A stretch of 64,000 bases of DNA from Notamacropus eugenii (GCF_028372415.1 NC_092874.1:330912651-330976650); one strand, 5' to 3'. Positions 22,925 through 33,961 are shown, counted from the stretch's first letter. Notes: a model not told the origin generated them from the letters alone. A program made the numbers and translations.

Positions 22925-24295
22925 TTCTCCTACGTGTCTGACCACAACTTCTCAGTCCCCTTTGAAAGATATATTAAACCACCTAACTGTGGATATACTC
23001 TAAGATTGGTTCCTGGGCTGTCTTCTCACTCTACACTTTTTCTCTTCATGATCTCAATTCCCATGGGTTTGTCATCTCCATGTGATAACTCCCAAATCTA
23101 TATATCCAGATCTATTCTTTCACCTGGACTCTAGTCTTTTTTTTTTTTTATCAACAATTACTTATTGGATGTTTCATAATGTATTAGAGATATCTCAAAC
23201 TCAACATGTCTTAAACAAAACACATTATCTTTCCCTCAAACCTAGCCCTTCCAAATCTCCCCATGTTCAAAAATTTGTAACCTTGTAGTCAGCCTTAACC
23301 TCTTCACTTGCATTTAACTCACAATCTAGTCAATCAGTTGCCAAATCTTACTGTTTCTTCCTTACAACATATCTAGCATCTGTCATCTTCTCTCTGAACC
23401 TGTACCCACCCCCTTAGTCTAGATCCTATCCTGGGATGTGCTGCTAAGTGTTTAACAACTAGATGTCTGAAGGAAAAAAAAGAAAATGAAACAACTTTTC
23501 TTTGTTTTCTGGAAGTCTAACACTTCTTAAACTGTGGGTTGAGACTCTATATGGGGTCACAAAAATTTGGCACCAATAAAAGGTTTCTGAACATTCAAGG
23601 ACCAAAAATTAATTAAAAATCAGATGGGTAATGAATCCAAGGTGTTTCTGGCAGTGCTTGCCCGTGTTGTGTCAAGAAACTTCACTAGAGTCTTGTTTTT
23701 GAAAATAAAACAAGGGCTATTTGCACTATGCATTCCCTGAAATCATGCTATGTCAGTGAATAAACCCTAAATGTGTGCTGCCAGAAAAAGAAAAGGGGTT
23801 GAGAGAGGAAAAGGTTTAAGAAACCCCAGAACTCTAGACAATAAACAATGAATTTAAAGGCTAAATCAGTTCTTGATTTGCAACTTTTATTTACCTTTCC
23901 AACCCCATTATACATAACTCTCTTCTATACACATTACGATCTGTCTAAAGCAGCCTCCTGTTTCTCATGCTCAATGCCCCATTTTCATGTATTTGCATTG
24001 ACTGTCTATATTCCTTACCCTTGACTTATACAATCTGGAATTTCCTTCAGCTTGTGTACCAGTTTCTACATGAAGCCTTTCTCTGATCCCCTTAGCTGTT
24101 AGTGCCACCCCCATTACATTGTATATGTTTTATATATAACTACATGTATACGTTATCTAGCCATGATAGATTTCAAGTTCTTTGGGGAGCAGGGATTATT
24201 TCATTTTTTTTTTAGTATCTCCACTACAAATGACAGTGAACAGTACCTGACACACAGTATGCGCTTAATGAATGCTTGGTGATTAATTTGTTGAC
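22925..24295 (+). mobile_element. L2 LINE: ORF2 end and 3' tail
   Basis: Carries L2 blocks in order: TCATGATCTCAATTCCCATG, GATATCTCAAACTCAACATG, GTTGCCAAATCTTACTG, ACCCCATTATACATAACTC, GCATTGACTGTCTATATTCC, GAAGCCTTTCTCTGATCCCC and a tail with GCGCTTAATGAATGCTTGGT. The frame is broken. It is interrupted by foreign sequence at about 23445-23840. Confidence 0.75.
23520..23828. mobile_element. hAT-like miniature DNA transposon
   Basis: About 309 bp with inverted ends: TTCTTAAAC at 23524-23532 and GTTTAAGAA at 23814-23822. It is flanked by 8-bp near-duplicates GAAGTCTA (23512-23519) and GAACTCTA (23829-23836), 7 of 8 identical. An 8-bp duplication is the hAT hallmark. No transposase frame is present. 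The strand is arbitrary because the element is defined by its termini. Confidence 0.6.
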
Positions 24296-24574
24296 TTATG
24301 GATGGGAAATACCTTGTTTGAGGAGAGATTTTAAGGTGACACTTTGATCTGTTGGATCAAATACTTTTTTAGCTAACAGTAAATATATATGCTACATTGT
24401 TCAGTCAGTCCCAAGAAGGTAAAAAGGTAATTATTTTGGAAAGTTACACACTCCCTTTTAATACACATACCTCTTCAATGCATAGGTAGAACATTTTCAC
24501 AGAAATTTTATATAGTTGGGAAAGTAGGCTTAGAGATGGGTAGAAATTCTTGATTTTATCTCACTTATTTTTGA

Positions 24575-24690
24575 TGGAAAGAAGGAAAGAAGGAAGGAAG
24601 GAAGGAAAGAGGGAAGGTACTAAGATGGGAGGAAGAAAGGAGAGAAGGAAAAGAGTGAGGAAAGGAAGAGGAAAGAAAGGAAGGAAATAA
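24575..24690 (+). repeat. (GGAA)n purine-rich simple repeat
   Basis: Imperfect GAAAGGAAGG units. Confidence 0.9.
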
Positions 24691-24930
24691 GTATTCATTA
24701 AGCACCTACTATATACCAGGCACTGTGTTAAGCATTTTTATAAATATTATCTAATTATATTCCCAGACAACCCTGCAGGGTTAGTACTGTTATTATTTCT
24801 AGTTTGCAATTGAGGAAACTGAAGCAGGAAGAGGTTAATTGACTTGGCCAAGGTCACACAGTTAATGCGTGTCTGAAGCCAGATTTGAAATCAGGTATTT
24901 CTTTCTCACTTTAACTGCCTCTCAGACTTA
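24691..24930 (-). mobile_element. MIR, antisense, near full length
   Basis: Starts TATTCATTAAGCACCTACTA, then ATTGAGGAAACTGAAGCAGG and AAGGTCACACAGTTAATGCG. Confidence 0.8.
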
Positions 24931-25139
24931 GTAAGGTGTGAAGTTTTGTTTGTTTGTTTGTTACCTTAATATCTTTATCTCCTTCAGAAATCTTCAAGAT
25001 CATATTTTCAACACCTCCGGAGTTGTGTCCCCTCTAGAATTGTTCCTTATGTACTTAGTCGTGTCCAGTTATTTCTCCAACTTTCTGCTTCATTATTATT
25101 TTTTACTCCCTTTATGTGCACATCTGAGACTGTGATTTT

Positions 25140-25386
25140 AGAATCCAGATGTGGAAGCTCCACTGCCCTTGATGGTGAAAAACATTCATTATAGAAAACT
25201 ATGCAATCCATTTAACCTCTTTTTGCTCCAGTTTCTTCATTTATAGAATAAGGTACAAAAATTGTACCTACCTCTCTGAGTTATTATGAGAATTTAATAA
25301 AATAATATCTCCAATTGCTCTGCAAACCTTTTTAAAGCACTATATAAGTGCTAGTCAATATTAGGAATAATTAATTGTCGTTATTA
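25140..25386 (+). mobile_element. MIR-type SINE
   Basis: CCATTTAACCTCTTTTTGCT, TATAGAATAAGGTACAAAAA, CTCTGAGTTATTATGAGAAT and AAAGCACTATATAAGTGCTA follow the MIR core and tail order. It ends against the U6 pseudogene. Confidence 0.65.
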
Positions 25387-25490
25387 TTACTTACTTCAGC
25401 AATATGTATATGTCCAACCCTAATATAGAGAAGATTAACATGGTCTTTAAGCAAGGATGATGTTAAACTTTTGAGGCTTTCCATAGTTTT
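25387..25490 (+). pseudogene. U6 snRNA pseudogene
   Basis: A full-length-like, diverged copy of spliceosomal U6 RNA (normally about 107 nt; here 104). Diagnostic stretches are present in order: CTTCAGCAATATGTATATG (5' stem region, originally CTTCGGCAGCACATATA), TAGAGAAGATTAACATGG (close to the ACAGAGA box region), GCAAGGATGATG, and TTCCATAGTTTT at the 3' end. Many substitutions fall in the catalytic part, so it is not functional. No upstream U6 promoter elements (PSE or a TATA box at the right place) are evident, which fits a retrocopy. It runs without a gap into an L1 fragment. Confidence 0.88.
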
Positions 25491-27255
25491 AGAAAAGAAT
25501 CATACCAGGTGCCTTTCACAGTCATAGTTAGGGGATGAATTCTCAAGCAAATAAGGGATAGAGGTAATTAAAACAATAGATAATTTTACATGAAATTGGA
25601 AAAGCATTTGATATAATTAACGTAACCAAGATAAAAACTGGAAAAACATTTAATATACATAACATAACCAAGATAAAAAGTGAAACAACTGACTTGTTAA
25701 AAAAAAAAAAAGAAAAATCTTACATCAAAAATTTCTGAAAAAGATCTGATTTCAACATATATAGGCAACCAACAAAAATAAATCAGACCAAAACTCATTT
25801 CCATATATAGCTACATATGTACATATATCTATCTATATCTCATCAAGGAATATAAAATATCCTCAAAAATTGCAAACTATTAATAATCATACAAAATTCT
25901 TTCCTGAATCACTAATAATAAGAAAATTACACATGAAAACAACTTTGAAGTTTTATCTCTCACCCAGAAAATTGGCAAAGATGACAGAAAATAGGAATGC
26001 CTGGAGGAGTTGTGGGAAGATGGGCTGGTTAATATACTGCTGAATGAGTTTTGAATTGGCACATGTATTGATAATGCATTTTTGTTTATTTTCCTTCTTA
26101 ATGAGAAGATCCTCCCCTCCCTTTAATGAATCTGCCCCTTAAGGAGAGTTTGATTAGGGAAGATTTGTAGGAAAGCCCACACCTTTTGTTAATTTTCTGA
26201 GGCACTGATTCTCAAGGGTTGTGATGCCCTCTGACTCTGAAAAATGTATGAGTACTCTGAGATGAGGTTTTACTTTGGGGCTTACTGATTGGAAGCATTT
26301 GTTTGGCCGGACAAGACTCTGGGTAGCCACTAAGGAGCCTCCCAACTTTGAAAACCCACATGTTGGTGTTTCTCTTTCTGGTAACTATGTATGCATGTAA
26401 TGGTCAGACAGTTGAATCTGTCTGTTGATCTATACTGTAAATTTTGCTTATGTCAGGCACCTGGAAACACTGTCTGTTGATCTTTATTTCTCTATATTTT
26501 CTCTGAAATTCAGAGTGCTAACTTTTTCCCCTGAACTAAATGATTGCTGATGCCTCAAAGGCTGCCTTTTCTTTTAGAAAATCAGACCAAAGAACTTGTG
26601 ACAGCAGATCCTCCTGTATATATTGAGGTCCTTGCTTTTACAGCATAACATTGTGGAAAGCAATTCGGAATGATGGTAAGAAATTGACCAAATGACCATA
26701 TACTTTGATGCAGAGATTCAACTGAGTTGTACAGCCTAAGGGGGGTAAGGAAAAAAAAGAAATGCCCACCTACGCCCTAATATTCATGTCAGTCCTGTTT
26801 GTAGAAGCAAAGAATTGAAAACAAAGTCAATGTCTGTTGACTGAAGAAGAATGAACCACATTGTGGGATGAGTGTAATGGAATATTACCATGGTGTAAGA
26901 ATGATGAATATGAATATGGAGAAGCATGGCAAACATAAACATATATAGAGTGAGAAAAAACCAGAAAAACAATATGACAACAATGTAAATGGAGATAACA
27001 ACAAAACAAATGAAAATGACCAAGTTTAGTCCCAAGAAGAAATATGAGAATGCAGCATCCCTCATTCTTTTAGAGTGGAAGACTATGAGTTTGGTAAAGT
27101 ACATATAATATCAGACATTTTCAATATATTGGTCAGTTGTGTTGAACTATTTTCTTCCACTTTCAAAACTTTTGTTATAAGAGATTGTTCTATCAGAGGG
27201 GAAAGAAAGAATGGATCATTGGGTAATAAAAGTGATGAAAAATAAGGTATCATTA
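25491..27255 (+). mobile_element. 5'-truncated older L1 fused to the U6 copy
   Basis: Starts in ORF2 C-terminal sequence right after U6 (GTGCCTTTCACAGTCATAGT, GGGGATGAATTCTCAAGCAA) and continues to GAATTGGCACA near 26063. It then resumes at about 26643 (ACATTGTGGAAAGCAATTCG), passes CATTGTGGGATGAGTGTAAT and ends in an older-type 3' UTR (TTGTTATAAGAGATTGTTCT, GTAATAAAAGTGATGAAAAA). It is a different 3' end class from the L1 at 18878-19997. An internal direct repeat of about 42 bp lies near 25595-25680. Confidence 0.75.
26064..26642. mobile_element. Putative old solo LTR inserted in the L1
   Basis: A 579-bp foreign block exactly interrupts L1 ORF2. It begins TG and ends CA, and is bordered by GCACA (26059-26063) and GCATA (26643-26647), a 5-bp near-duplication. 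Length, termini and duplication size suit an ERVL/MaLR-type solo LTR. I recognise no family and the orientation is unknown. Confidence 0.45.
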
Positions 27256-27289
27256 AAAGTGTAATTCTTTTCAAATTCACTATGTAGAT

Positions 27290-28560
27290 ACTTTCAAATT
27301 TTTGCTTTTTTATCTTTTAATATTAACATTTTCCCTCAAGATGCCTTTGTTTAGTTGGATCTTTCACCATGCTTTCTTTTAATGGGTGTTACTCTTTAAT
27401 GCTTCTTTCTGTTATAAACTATTCCTGTTTTTTCACATGTGTTGACCATCTTCCTCCATAAGATTTTGTACATGAGTTTGTACTAGAAACCAGTGTTGCC
27501 TTGGGCTGCCATGTCTCATAGTTTGGCAAGTAAATAAAATGATTGTTGACTAAGGCACTTTCAGCTGTATTTTGGTCTTACTATGGCAGTTGATTTACAA
27601 TGGTCAAACTTCTGTATGAAATTACTGTAATTGGTATTGATGTCCATTTTTTCCATCTATAAGCCATTTTTAGCATCAATAATTGGGTTAAAATTAGGTC
27701 AGTTTGGAGTTATTTTACTTTTATATCATATATTTTTCTCATTGTTATTCCTTCCGACTTTGTTTTAATTTTCACATTTGCTCTAGTCAGTGTTTTGGCA
27801 ATATACAGACAGCTGATTCAGAAATGACTCCCACATCAGTTGTACATCATTTCCTTTCTGTTAAAATATAGGCAATTGCATTTTTATGATGTTTTTTGGT
27901 GCTTGGCATTTCTAAAACCTTCTGGTTCTTTTTCAAAAGAAACTTTTCAGAATATATAGATATGAGGTTTCTGTGTAATTTACTAATCTTTTCTTTCTCT
28001 CATTCTTTACTTATGAATTCTATTTTTGAACACAGTTTTATCCATTCTAACCTTTTCCTATCATTTTATGGAAGTCACCAAAATATCTTGATTTAATTTT
28101 TAACTTCTTTTTGAATTTTCAGTAGAATTTCTCCGCCTCTTCAGTCTCTGCAGCAGATGTTGGAGAGCTGACTGGATTTATTTTCATGGTGGTCTTTCTG
28201 CAAATACTTTTCATGAGATGACTAAATATCCCATGAAATGATGTTTCTTGTTGCTTTTGGATGCATGATAAAGTTAACTGTATAAATGCTTTTATATGAA
28301 AGAGAGTCAGTGATTCATCCTTCATCTTCCACCCTTTGGGGTTCCTGTGTGGCGAGAATGTCAAGCTCGACAGGATTCAGGTCTTCCCGTTGGTCAATGG
28401 GCAATAGTTTCACATTTATATTGAAGTTTAAGGAAGTTAAAGTTATAAATAGTTTAAAAATTCTGTAATTCTTCATACCCTCTAAACTCTTCCTACCACT
28501 TCGCCACCACTGGTACACAAGCGAAAGGGGCCACATGAGCCTGAGAGGCATTTTCTATGT
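27290..28560 (-). mobile_element. RTE-clade LINE remnant: endonuclease to RT linker
   Basis: Read on the minus strand. Near 28440-28330 a frame gives LLPIDQREDLNPVELDILAT followed by QEPQRV, like an RTE endonuclease start. Near 27850-27790 VISESAV lies upstream of an RVKIKTK-like segment, and near 27660-27590 DINTNYSNFIQKFDHCKSTA occurs. It ends in a region like the pre-RT linker (AAQGN, KILRRKM-like) near 27540-27440. Many stops; RT motifs are absent. Order and strand are consistent, but each block is short, so I rate it moderate. Confidence 0.55.
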
Positions 28561-28639
28561 CTTTGTTCCATCGGTTGATACGACCCAATTGTGCACCAAG
28601 TAGCCAGCCCGTTGGTTGGAAAAACTTTTGGTTCTTCAC

Positions 28640-28802
28640 ATGTTGTTTGTGAGTCATTTTTACTCATGTCCTGCTCTGTGTGACCCCATTTGAGTTTTCT
28701 CAGCAAAGTTACCAGAATGAATTGCCACTTCCTTCTCCAGCTCATTTTTTACAGAGGAGGAAACTGAGGTTAATTGACTTGCCCAGAGTCACATAGCTAG
28801 TG
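28640..28802 (-). mobile_element. tRNA-headed marsupial SINE, antisense
   Basis: CTGTGTGACCCCATTTGAGT, CTTCTCCAGCTCATTTTTTA, GAGGAAACTGAGG and GACTTGCCCAGAGTCACATA. Its tRNA head is missing. Confidence 0.85.
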
Positions 28803-28890
28803 TTTTCTCACTTCTTCAGAGGGGGAACATGAACAATATAATGGAAAAAAAGAATGATAATCCTGGCCCCAATACGCATACTAATAATGG

Positions 28891-29105
28891 GTTGTTGTTC
28901 TTCAGTTATGTCTGACTCTTTTTTTACCTGTATAGGGTTTTCTTGGCAGAAATACTGGATTGATTGGCCTTTTCCTTCCCCAATGGATTAAGGCAAATAG
29001 AAGTTAGGTGACTTGCCCAGGGTCACACAGCTAGTAAGCATACAAGGCAAGATTTGAACTCAGATCTTCCTGACTCCTAGCTTAGTACTCTATCCACTGA
29101 GCCTC
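28891..29105 (-). mobile_element. tRNA-headed marsupial SINE, antisense
   Basis: From GTTGTTGTTCTTCAGTTATG through CCAGGGTCACACAGCTAGTA to CTCTATCCACTGAGCC. Confidence 0.88.
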
Positions 29106-29367
29106 TATTAAGAGTGGGAATATGGACAAATCACTTCTTCCTTCAGAGCCTCTGTTTCTTCATCTATTATAAAAGGGGGGAGGGTAATAATGCGTACTCT
29201 CTCACAGAGTTGCTAGAAAGTCTTTTGAAAATTTCAGAGTGCTATACAAACATGAGCTAATATTTATGAGACACTGATATCAAGGGAAATATGCATCCCC
29301 CTTTCTGGGATGCACTACTTATTCCTTGGTATAAAGGTACTACGAAATTTAATGAATTAATACATTA

Positions 29368-29525
29368 GGAGGTAGGTGGAGGCCAGTGAACTTCGAGCCA
29401 GGAAGACCTGAGTTTGAATTCTGTTTCAGACATTTCTTAGCTGTGTGACCTTGAGCAAGACAATTAACTTCTGTCTGCCTTAGTTTCCTCACTTGTAAAA
29501 TGGGGATAATAATAACACTGTATCA
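29368..29525 (+). mobile_element. tRNA-headed SINE / MIR-like fragment
   Basis: GAGCCAGGAAGACCTGAGTT, TTAGCTGTGTGACCTTGAGC and CCTCACTTGTAAAATGGGGA. It opposes the two copies just upstream. Confidence 0.8.
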
Positions 29526-30235
29526 CCAAGCTTCCCACATAATGAAGAAGGGGACTTTAAATTAAAATTCATGCTCCTTATCTGCCTTGAAATCCTTATG
29601 CTGTGAGGGGCTACAACCACTGATTGCTTCTAGTTCATTAGAGTTCAAATAAGAAAGCATAGGTAACTAAAGCCATTTTCAAATAATGGTTTTCAAGTTA
29701 TTTTAACCCAGCTGATGAAAAATAATGGGACTACTTCATATGATTCATTATCTGTATCAATCAGGACCTCACTGTATATGAAAAAGTATTTTTTTAAGGA
29801 AAAAAGAATGATACACTCTAGAGACCTATATATTATAAAGCAGCCCCAAACCTCTACATCATGAATATTTTCCTCAAGAAAAGAATGAATAGCTGCTGCA
29901 CATAGAAAATAGCAAATAACATCATGAAAATAGAATTGATTATATTTGTCAAACACAATAAAAAACTTCATTGTTGACTAAAAAGTTGTTCCTGAATAAA
30001 TTTTCTATGTATACTCAGAATATTGACTTATCAGAACAAAAATTAGAATCAGTAAAAACTTAGAAGAAAGAATAATGAGAAAAAAATAAGGCATAAAATC
30101 TAAATGACTCAGTTCTAAGCAACATAAGTAATTAATAGTGAGAAATGACATGGAAACGATTCTGCATTCTCACAAGACTTGACAGTGGAATGAAATCTCT
30201 GGCAGGTCCTGTAATAGAATGTCATCTTTCTGAGG
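29526..30235. other. Unassigned AT-rich non-coding DNA
   Basis: No gene recognised; the 92-residue minus frame at 29693-29971 has no domain. Confidence 0.45.
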
Positions 30236-30456
30236 ACAGGAAGCTAGGTGGCACATTGCTGGGCCTGGAGTCAGGGAGTCTCATCTTCCAGAGTTCAAAT
30301 CTCACCTCAGACACTTATTAGCCATACGACCCCTGAGCAAATCATCTAACCTCTATTTGCCTTAATCCAATGGAAAAGAAAATAGTCAACCAATACAGTG
30401 TTTCTGCCAAGAAACTCCCTGTAGGTTGAAGAAGAGTCAGACATGACAACAACAAC
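30236..30456 (+). mobile_element. tRNA-headed marsupial SINE
   Basis: AGGAAGCTAGGTGGCACATT head, GAGTTCAAATCTCACCTCAG, TTTCTGCCAAGAAACTCC and AAGAGTCAGACATGACAACA tail. Confidence 0.88.
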
Positions 30457-31040
30457 CCCCTCTTAAGATGTGTGTTTATGTGTATGTATATTAGAACCAG
30501 GGTTGTAGTTCTTTTTTCCATTTTCCCTCTCTGAAGAAACAAGGCAATCCTAATAATGATAGTTTTATTTCGAGGCACTCAGTCTTCCATCTAGGTTCTT
30601 ACTTGGTTTTTAACACAACAAGAGTTCTCCTCTTACTGGTGGCTAGAAGCAGCACCTAGAGCAATGATGCCTGGTGGAAGTGCTTAAGACTTCTGGTTGC
30701 TTTGGAGGGGAGTAAACTCCTGAGTTCTGAATAAACAGATGACATTTAAAAGCAGTTGTTTGTGTGTGCAGCCTTACCAAGCATACTCTCTGTTTTGCTT
30801 ACCCTCTCCAAGAAATTTCCGGACTTAGGGAGGCCTCTGCCTCTTCTCTGAGTAGTCTCCCCGCTCCTGCTCCCCACCCCCAACCCTCCCTTTCCTCCGT
30901 CTCCTTCAAACAGATCCCTACTCTAGGGGAATGTGGTCATTCTGTCCGGCAGAGAGCTATCTAGAACAACACTTGAGCTCTGGGGTCCAGAACTGAACTT
31001 TGTGTTTCAGGTTTGGTTGGATCAGATCAGAATGCAGTAG
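30457..31040. other. Unassigned DNA, CT-rich at 30820-30920
   Basis: Not a repeat I recognise; the 66-residue frame at 30764-30964 has no domain. A candidate for single-copy sequence. Confidence 0.35.
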
Positions 31041-31115
31041 GGCTCAATTAATAATCAATGCATATTTATATTTATCTGGCCTACTATATGCCAGCAATTG
31101 TGCTAAAAAAGCCAG
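31041..31115 (-). mobile_element. L2/MIR-type 3' end, antisense
   Basis: TGCATATTTATATTTATCTG, CTACTATATGCCAGCAATTG and GCTAAAAAAGCCAGGGATAA. Confidence 0.6.
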
Positions 31116-31377
31116 GGATAAAAGGTTTGCATGTTCTTTGCAAGTGTCTTCTGACTCAGCTTTTCAAATGGAAAATCAGTTTGGATACAGCCAATGAGAG
31201 TCACCTTTAAAGTCAACATATATGGTGGGTTAGTTGCTAGGCGAAGGTGAGGCAGAGACTAATTAAATGCTGGTCATGGACTGCTAAGCTATGGCTGTTT
31301 AAGAATGACAATCACTCACATGCTTCACAAGTGTGTTTTATTTTATCTTACTTTTCTTAGCCTTTCATGCATACTTC

Positions 31378-31630
31378 GGGGGCAGCTAGCTGGCACAGTA
31401 GATAGAGTGCTGGGCCTGAAGTCAGGAAGATCTGACTTCTAATCTGACCTCAGAAGATACTTACTAGTTGTATGACCCTGAGCAAGTCACTTAATTCTAT
31501 TTACCCCAGTTTCTCATCTTTAAAATGAGCTAGACAAGGAAATGGCAAACCACACCAATATCTTTGCCAAGAAAACCCCAAATGGGGTCATGAAGAGTTG
31601 GACATGATTGAACCAACTGAAAAACAATGA
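31378..31630 (+). mobile_element. tRNA-headed marsupial SINE, full length
   Basis: GGGGGCAGCTAGCTGGCACA head, CTGAGCAAGTCACTTAATTC, TCTTTGCCAAGAAAACCCCA and GAGTTGGACATGATTGAACC tail. Confidence 0.92.
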
Positions 31631-32060
31631 TGACAATAACTTTAGGCCAGTGAGGATTCTTTAAAAACAAAGTGTAGAGTCAGATACACAGGGGTTAAGG
31701 TCTTTCTCTCAAGCTATGCGAGCTCTATGTTACTTTCGCAGGGTTACTGCTCCTTTATACCCCGTTTACTTGGAAAAATATACAGGCACCCTACTGTTCT
31801 CAAACAACACTTTGTTCACTCATGCATGATGAGGAAGGAGAGATTTCCCCTCTCATGAGAGTACGTGAGAATATCCTCCTGCCTTTGCTAGGAACTGATT
31901 CCAAGAGAGGAGTCCATTATTTGTACATGTCACTCAACACTCAAGATAAGGCGTTGAACATATAGAAAATGCTTAATAACTTTTGAATCTTCCTTCTTAC
32001 TATCCTCACACACATAAAGGGTCAAAAGTCTATTCTTGACCTTAATACAACAATAGAACC
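31631..32060. other. Unassigned non-coding DNA
   Basis: No gene or named repeat recognised. Confidence 0.4.
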
Positions 32061-32064
32061 CAGT

Positions 32065-32330
32065 TCAATATAAACTCTTTGAGGTCTGAGACTTTTTTTT
32101 CTCTTTATGTCCCCTTCCTTAGCATAGAGCCAGATATGGAGTTGGTGTTTAATAAATACTTATCAAACTGAATTGAATTGATCAATACCACAATTAGCCA
32201 TCAAGATATTGGCTATCTAGTCCTGACTCTGCTAGTTACCCACTATGCAACTTTAGGCAAGTCGGTCAACCTCCCTGACCTCTAATTTCTACTTCTACAA
32301 AATGGCACTCATAATAACACAACATCTTGC
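32065..32330 (+). mobile_element. L2-type 3' end followed by MIR
   Basis: 32065-32175 shows the L2 tail pattern (AAACTCTTTGAGGTCTGAGA, GTGTTTAATAAATACTTATC). 32215-32330 shows MIR (ACTTTAGGCAAGTCGGTCAA, CTACAAAATGGCACTCATAA). Confidence 0.6.
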
Positions 32331-32394
32331 AAATGGCAAGCATTTAATATTTTTTATTAAATTAAAATAAATTTAAATGTGCCTCTTCTTGCTT

Positions 32395-32752
32395 TGATGG
32401 AATAATGACAATCATTGCATTTATATAATGCCTTAAACTTTATAAATCATAAGTGTGATCACAACAACCCTGGGAGGTTGATACAATTTTCATCCCTATT
32501 TGTTATTTTTCAGGCATTTGCCGTTGTATCTGACTCTCTGTGACTCTATTTGGGGTTTTCTTGGCAAATATGCCGAAGTGGTTTGCCATTTTCTTCTCCA
32601 GCTCATTTTGCAGATGAGGAATTGAGGCAAAGGGGGTTAAGTGACTTGCCCAGGGTGACACAGCTAGTCGGTGTCTGAGGCTAGATTTGTCCTCTGGTCT
32701 TCCTGATTCCAGGAAGTACATGTACAGTACTCCTCTACTGCACCACCTCATT
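32395..32752 (-). mobile_element. MIR remnant abutting an antisense marsupial SINE
   Basis: 32395-32500 is an antisense MIR piece (CATTTATATAATGCCTTAAA, ACAACAACCCTGGGAGGTTG). 32501-32752 is a near full-length SINE (CTCTGTGACTCTATTTGGGG, CCCAGGGTGACACAGCTAGT ... CTACTGCACCACCTCA). The SINE falls where the MIR should continue. Confidence 0.8.
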
Positions 32753-32799
32753 GACACCACTAGCTAAATGTAAGGAGAATGCTTTTATGTAGATCCTAA

Positions 32800-32960
32800 G
32801 GTGATAAAGCTGAAAGGAACCCCAGAGACAAACTAGTTTAAATGCTTCACTTGTCAGATTCAGAAACTGATTCCCAAAGAGGTAAAATGATTTGTCTAAG
32901 GTCACACAGTTATTTAGTGGCAGAACCACGACTAGAACCTTGGTCTCCTGACTCCATCTT
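32800..32960 (-). mobile_element. MIR/L3-type remnant, antisense
   Basis: AAGGTCACACAGTTATTTAG and ACTAGAACCTTGGTCTCCTG are MIR-like, preceded by a GAAAGGAACCCCAGAGACAA block of L3 type. Confidence 0.6.
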
Positions 32961-33084
32961 GGTTCGTGGATCTTTCCCTTACCATTCCTAATGAGCTCGT
33001 CACTTGTTACATTAAGATGAATAGGATGGTAACAGCAATACAGTTGTCCGGGGTGGGGTAAAAATTGGTTTTTATAGACCAATT

Positions 33085-33958
33085 AAACAAGCCTATATCA
33101 GCATGTGTAAGGTACCATGCTTAGATGTTGTGTATACCAACAACAAAAGAAAAAGAATGCCTGGCCCTCAAAAGCTTACATTTTACTGTAGGGGATGATA
33201 TGTAAATACATGCCTAAGAGCAAATGATTTGAGGAAGGAAAGAGCAATAGCTAGGAGGATAGGTTAAGCTTTGAAGGAAGCTAAGGATTCTAAGTGAGAA
33301 AAAAATGCATAAGTGAGAAAGGAGTGTATTCTTGGCATGGAGAACTGCTTATTCAAAGGCACGGAGAGAGGAATAGAAAGGATTAAGCACCTTTAGCACC
33401 TATGTGCCAAGCAAGGTAGGTACTATTATTATCCTTATCTTACAGTTGAGGAAACTGAGGCAAAAAGAGACTATGTTTTATACCCAGTGCCACACAACTA
33501 ATAAGTGTTAGTCTGGATTTGAACCCGGGTCTTCCTGACTCCAGTCAAGCACCCTATCCATTGAGCAACCAGTTGCCTTTTGCATATAGGAGGTGGAATG
33601 TCACATAAAGAGAGCAACAAGCAGACAAGCTTAGCTGGAACACAGATCACATGAAAGGGAGTAATTTGTAATGTCTTAGAAGGTTGGCTGGAGCCATATT
33701 TTAAGGGGCTTTAAATTTCAGAAGAGTACATTTTTTATCTTAGAAATAAGAGGGAATCTTTGAAGCTTTTTGAGCAGGGGAATGACATGGTCAGATCTGT
33801 GCTTTAGGAAAATCTTTAGAGAGAACTTTAGCAGTTGTGCGATGGGCAGATTGAAGAACAGAAAAGCTTGAGATAGGGAGATCAATAAAAAGAGCAAGGA
33901 ACGGCTGGAAGAGATGTCACAGAGGTGGAATTGGTGATAGTTGGTAGCTGATTGCTTA
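33085..33958 (-). mobile_element. L2 LINE, antisense, interrupted by MIR
   Basis: Antisense L2 blocks in order: CTGGCCCTCAAAAGCTTACA, AGGAAGCTAAGGATTCTAAG, GGCATGGAGAACTGC, then a MIR at 33381-33575 (GAGGAAACTGAGGCAAAAAG, GAACCCGGGTCTTCCTGACT). L2 then resumes through GAGCAGGGGAATGACATGGT and TCTGTGCTTTAGGAAAATCT. The nesting shows the MIR is younger than the L2. Confidence 0.7.
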
Positions 33959-33961
33959 CGG

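Noticed and set aside
25387..25490. Functional U6 gene
   Set aside because: Too many substitutions in the core, no upstream PSE/TATA arrangement, and fused to L1.
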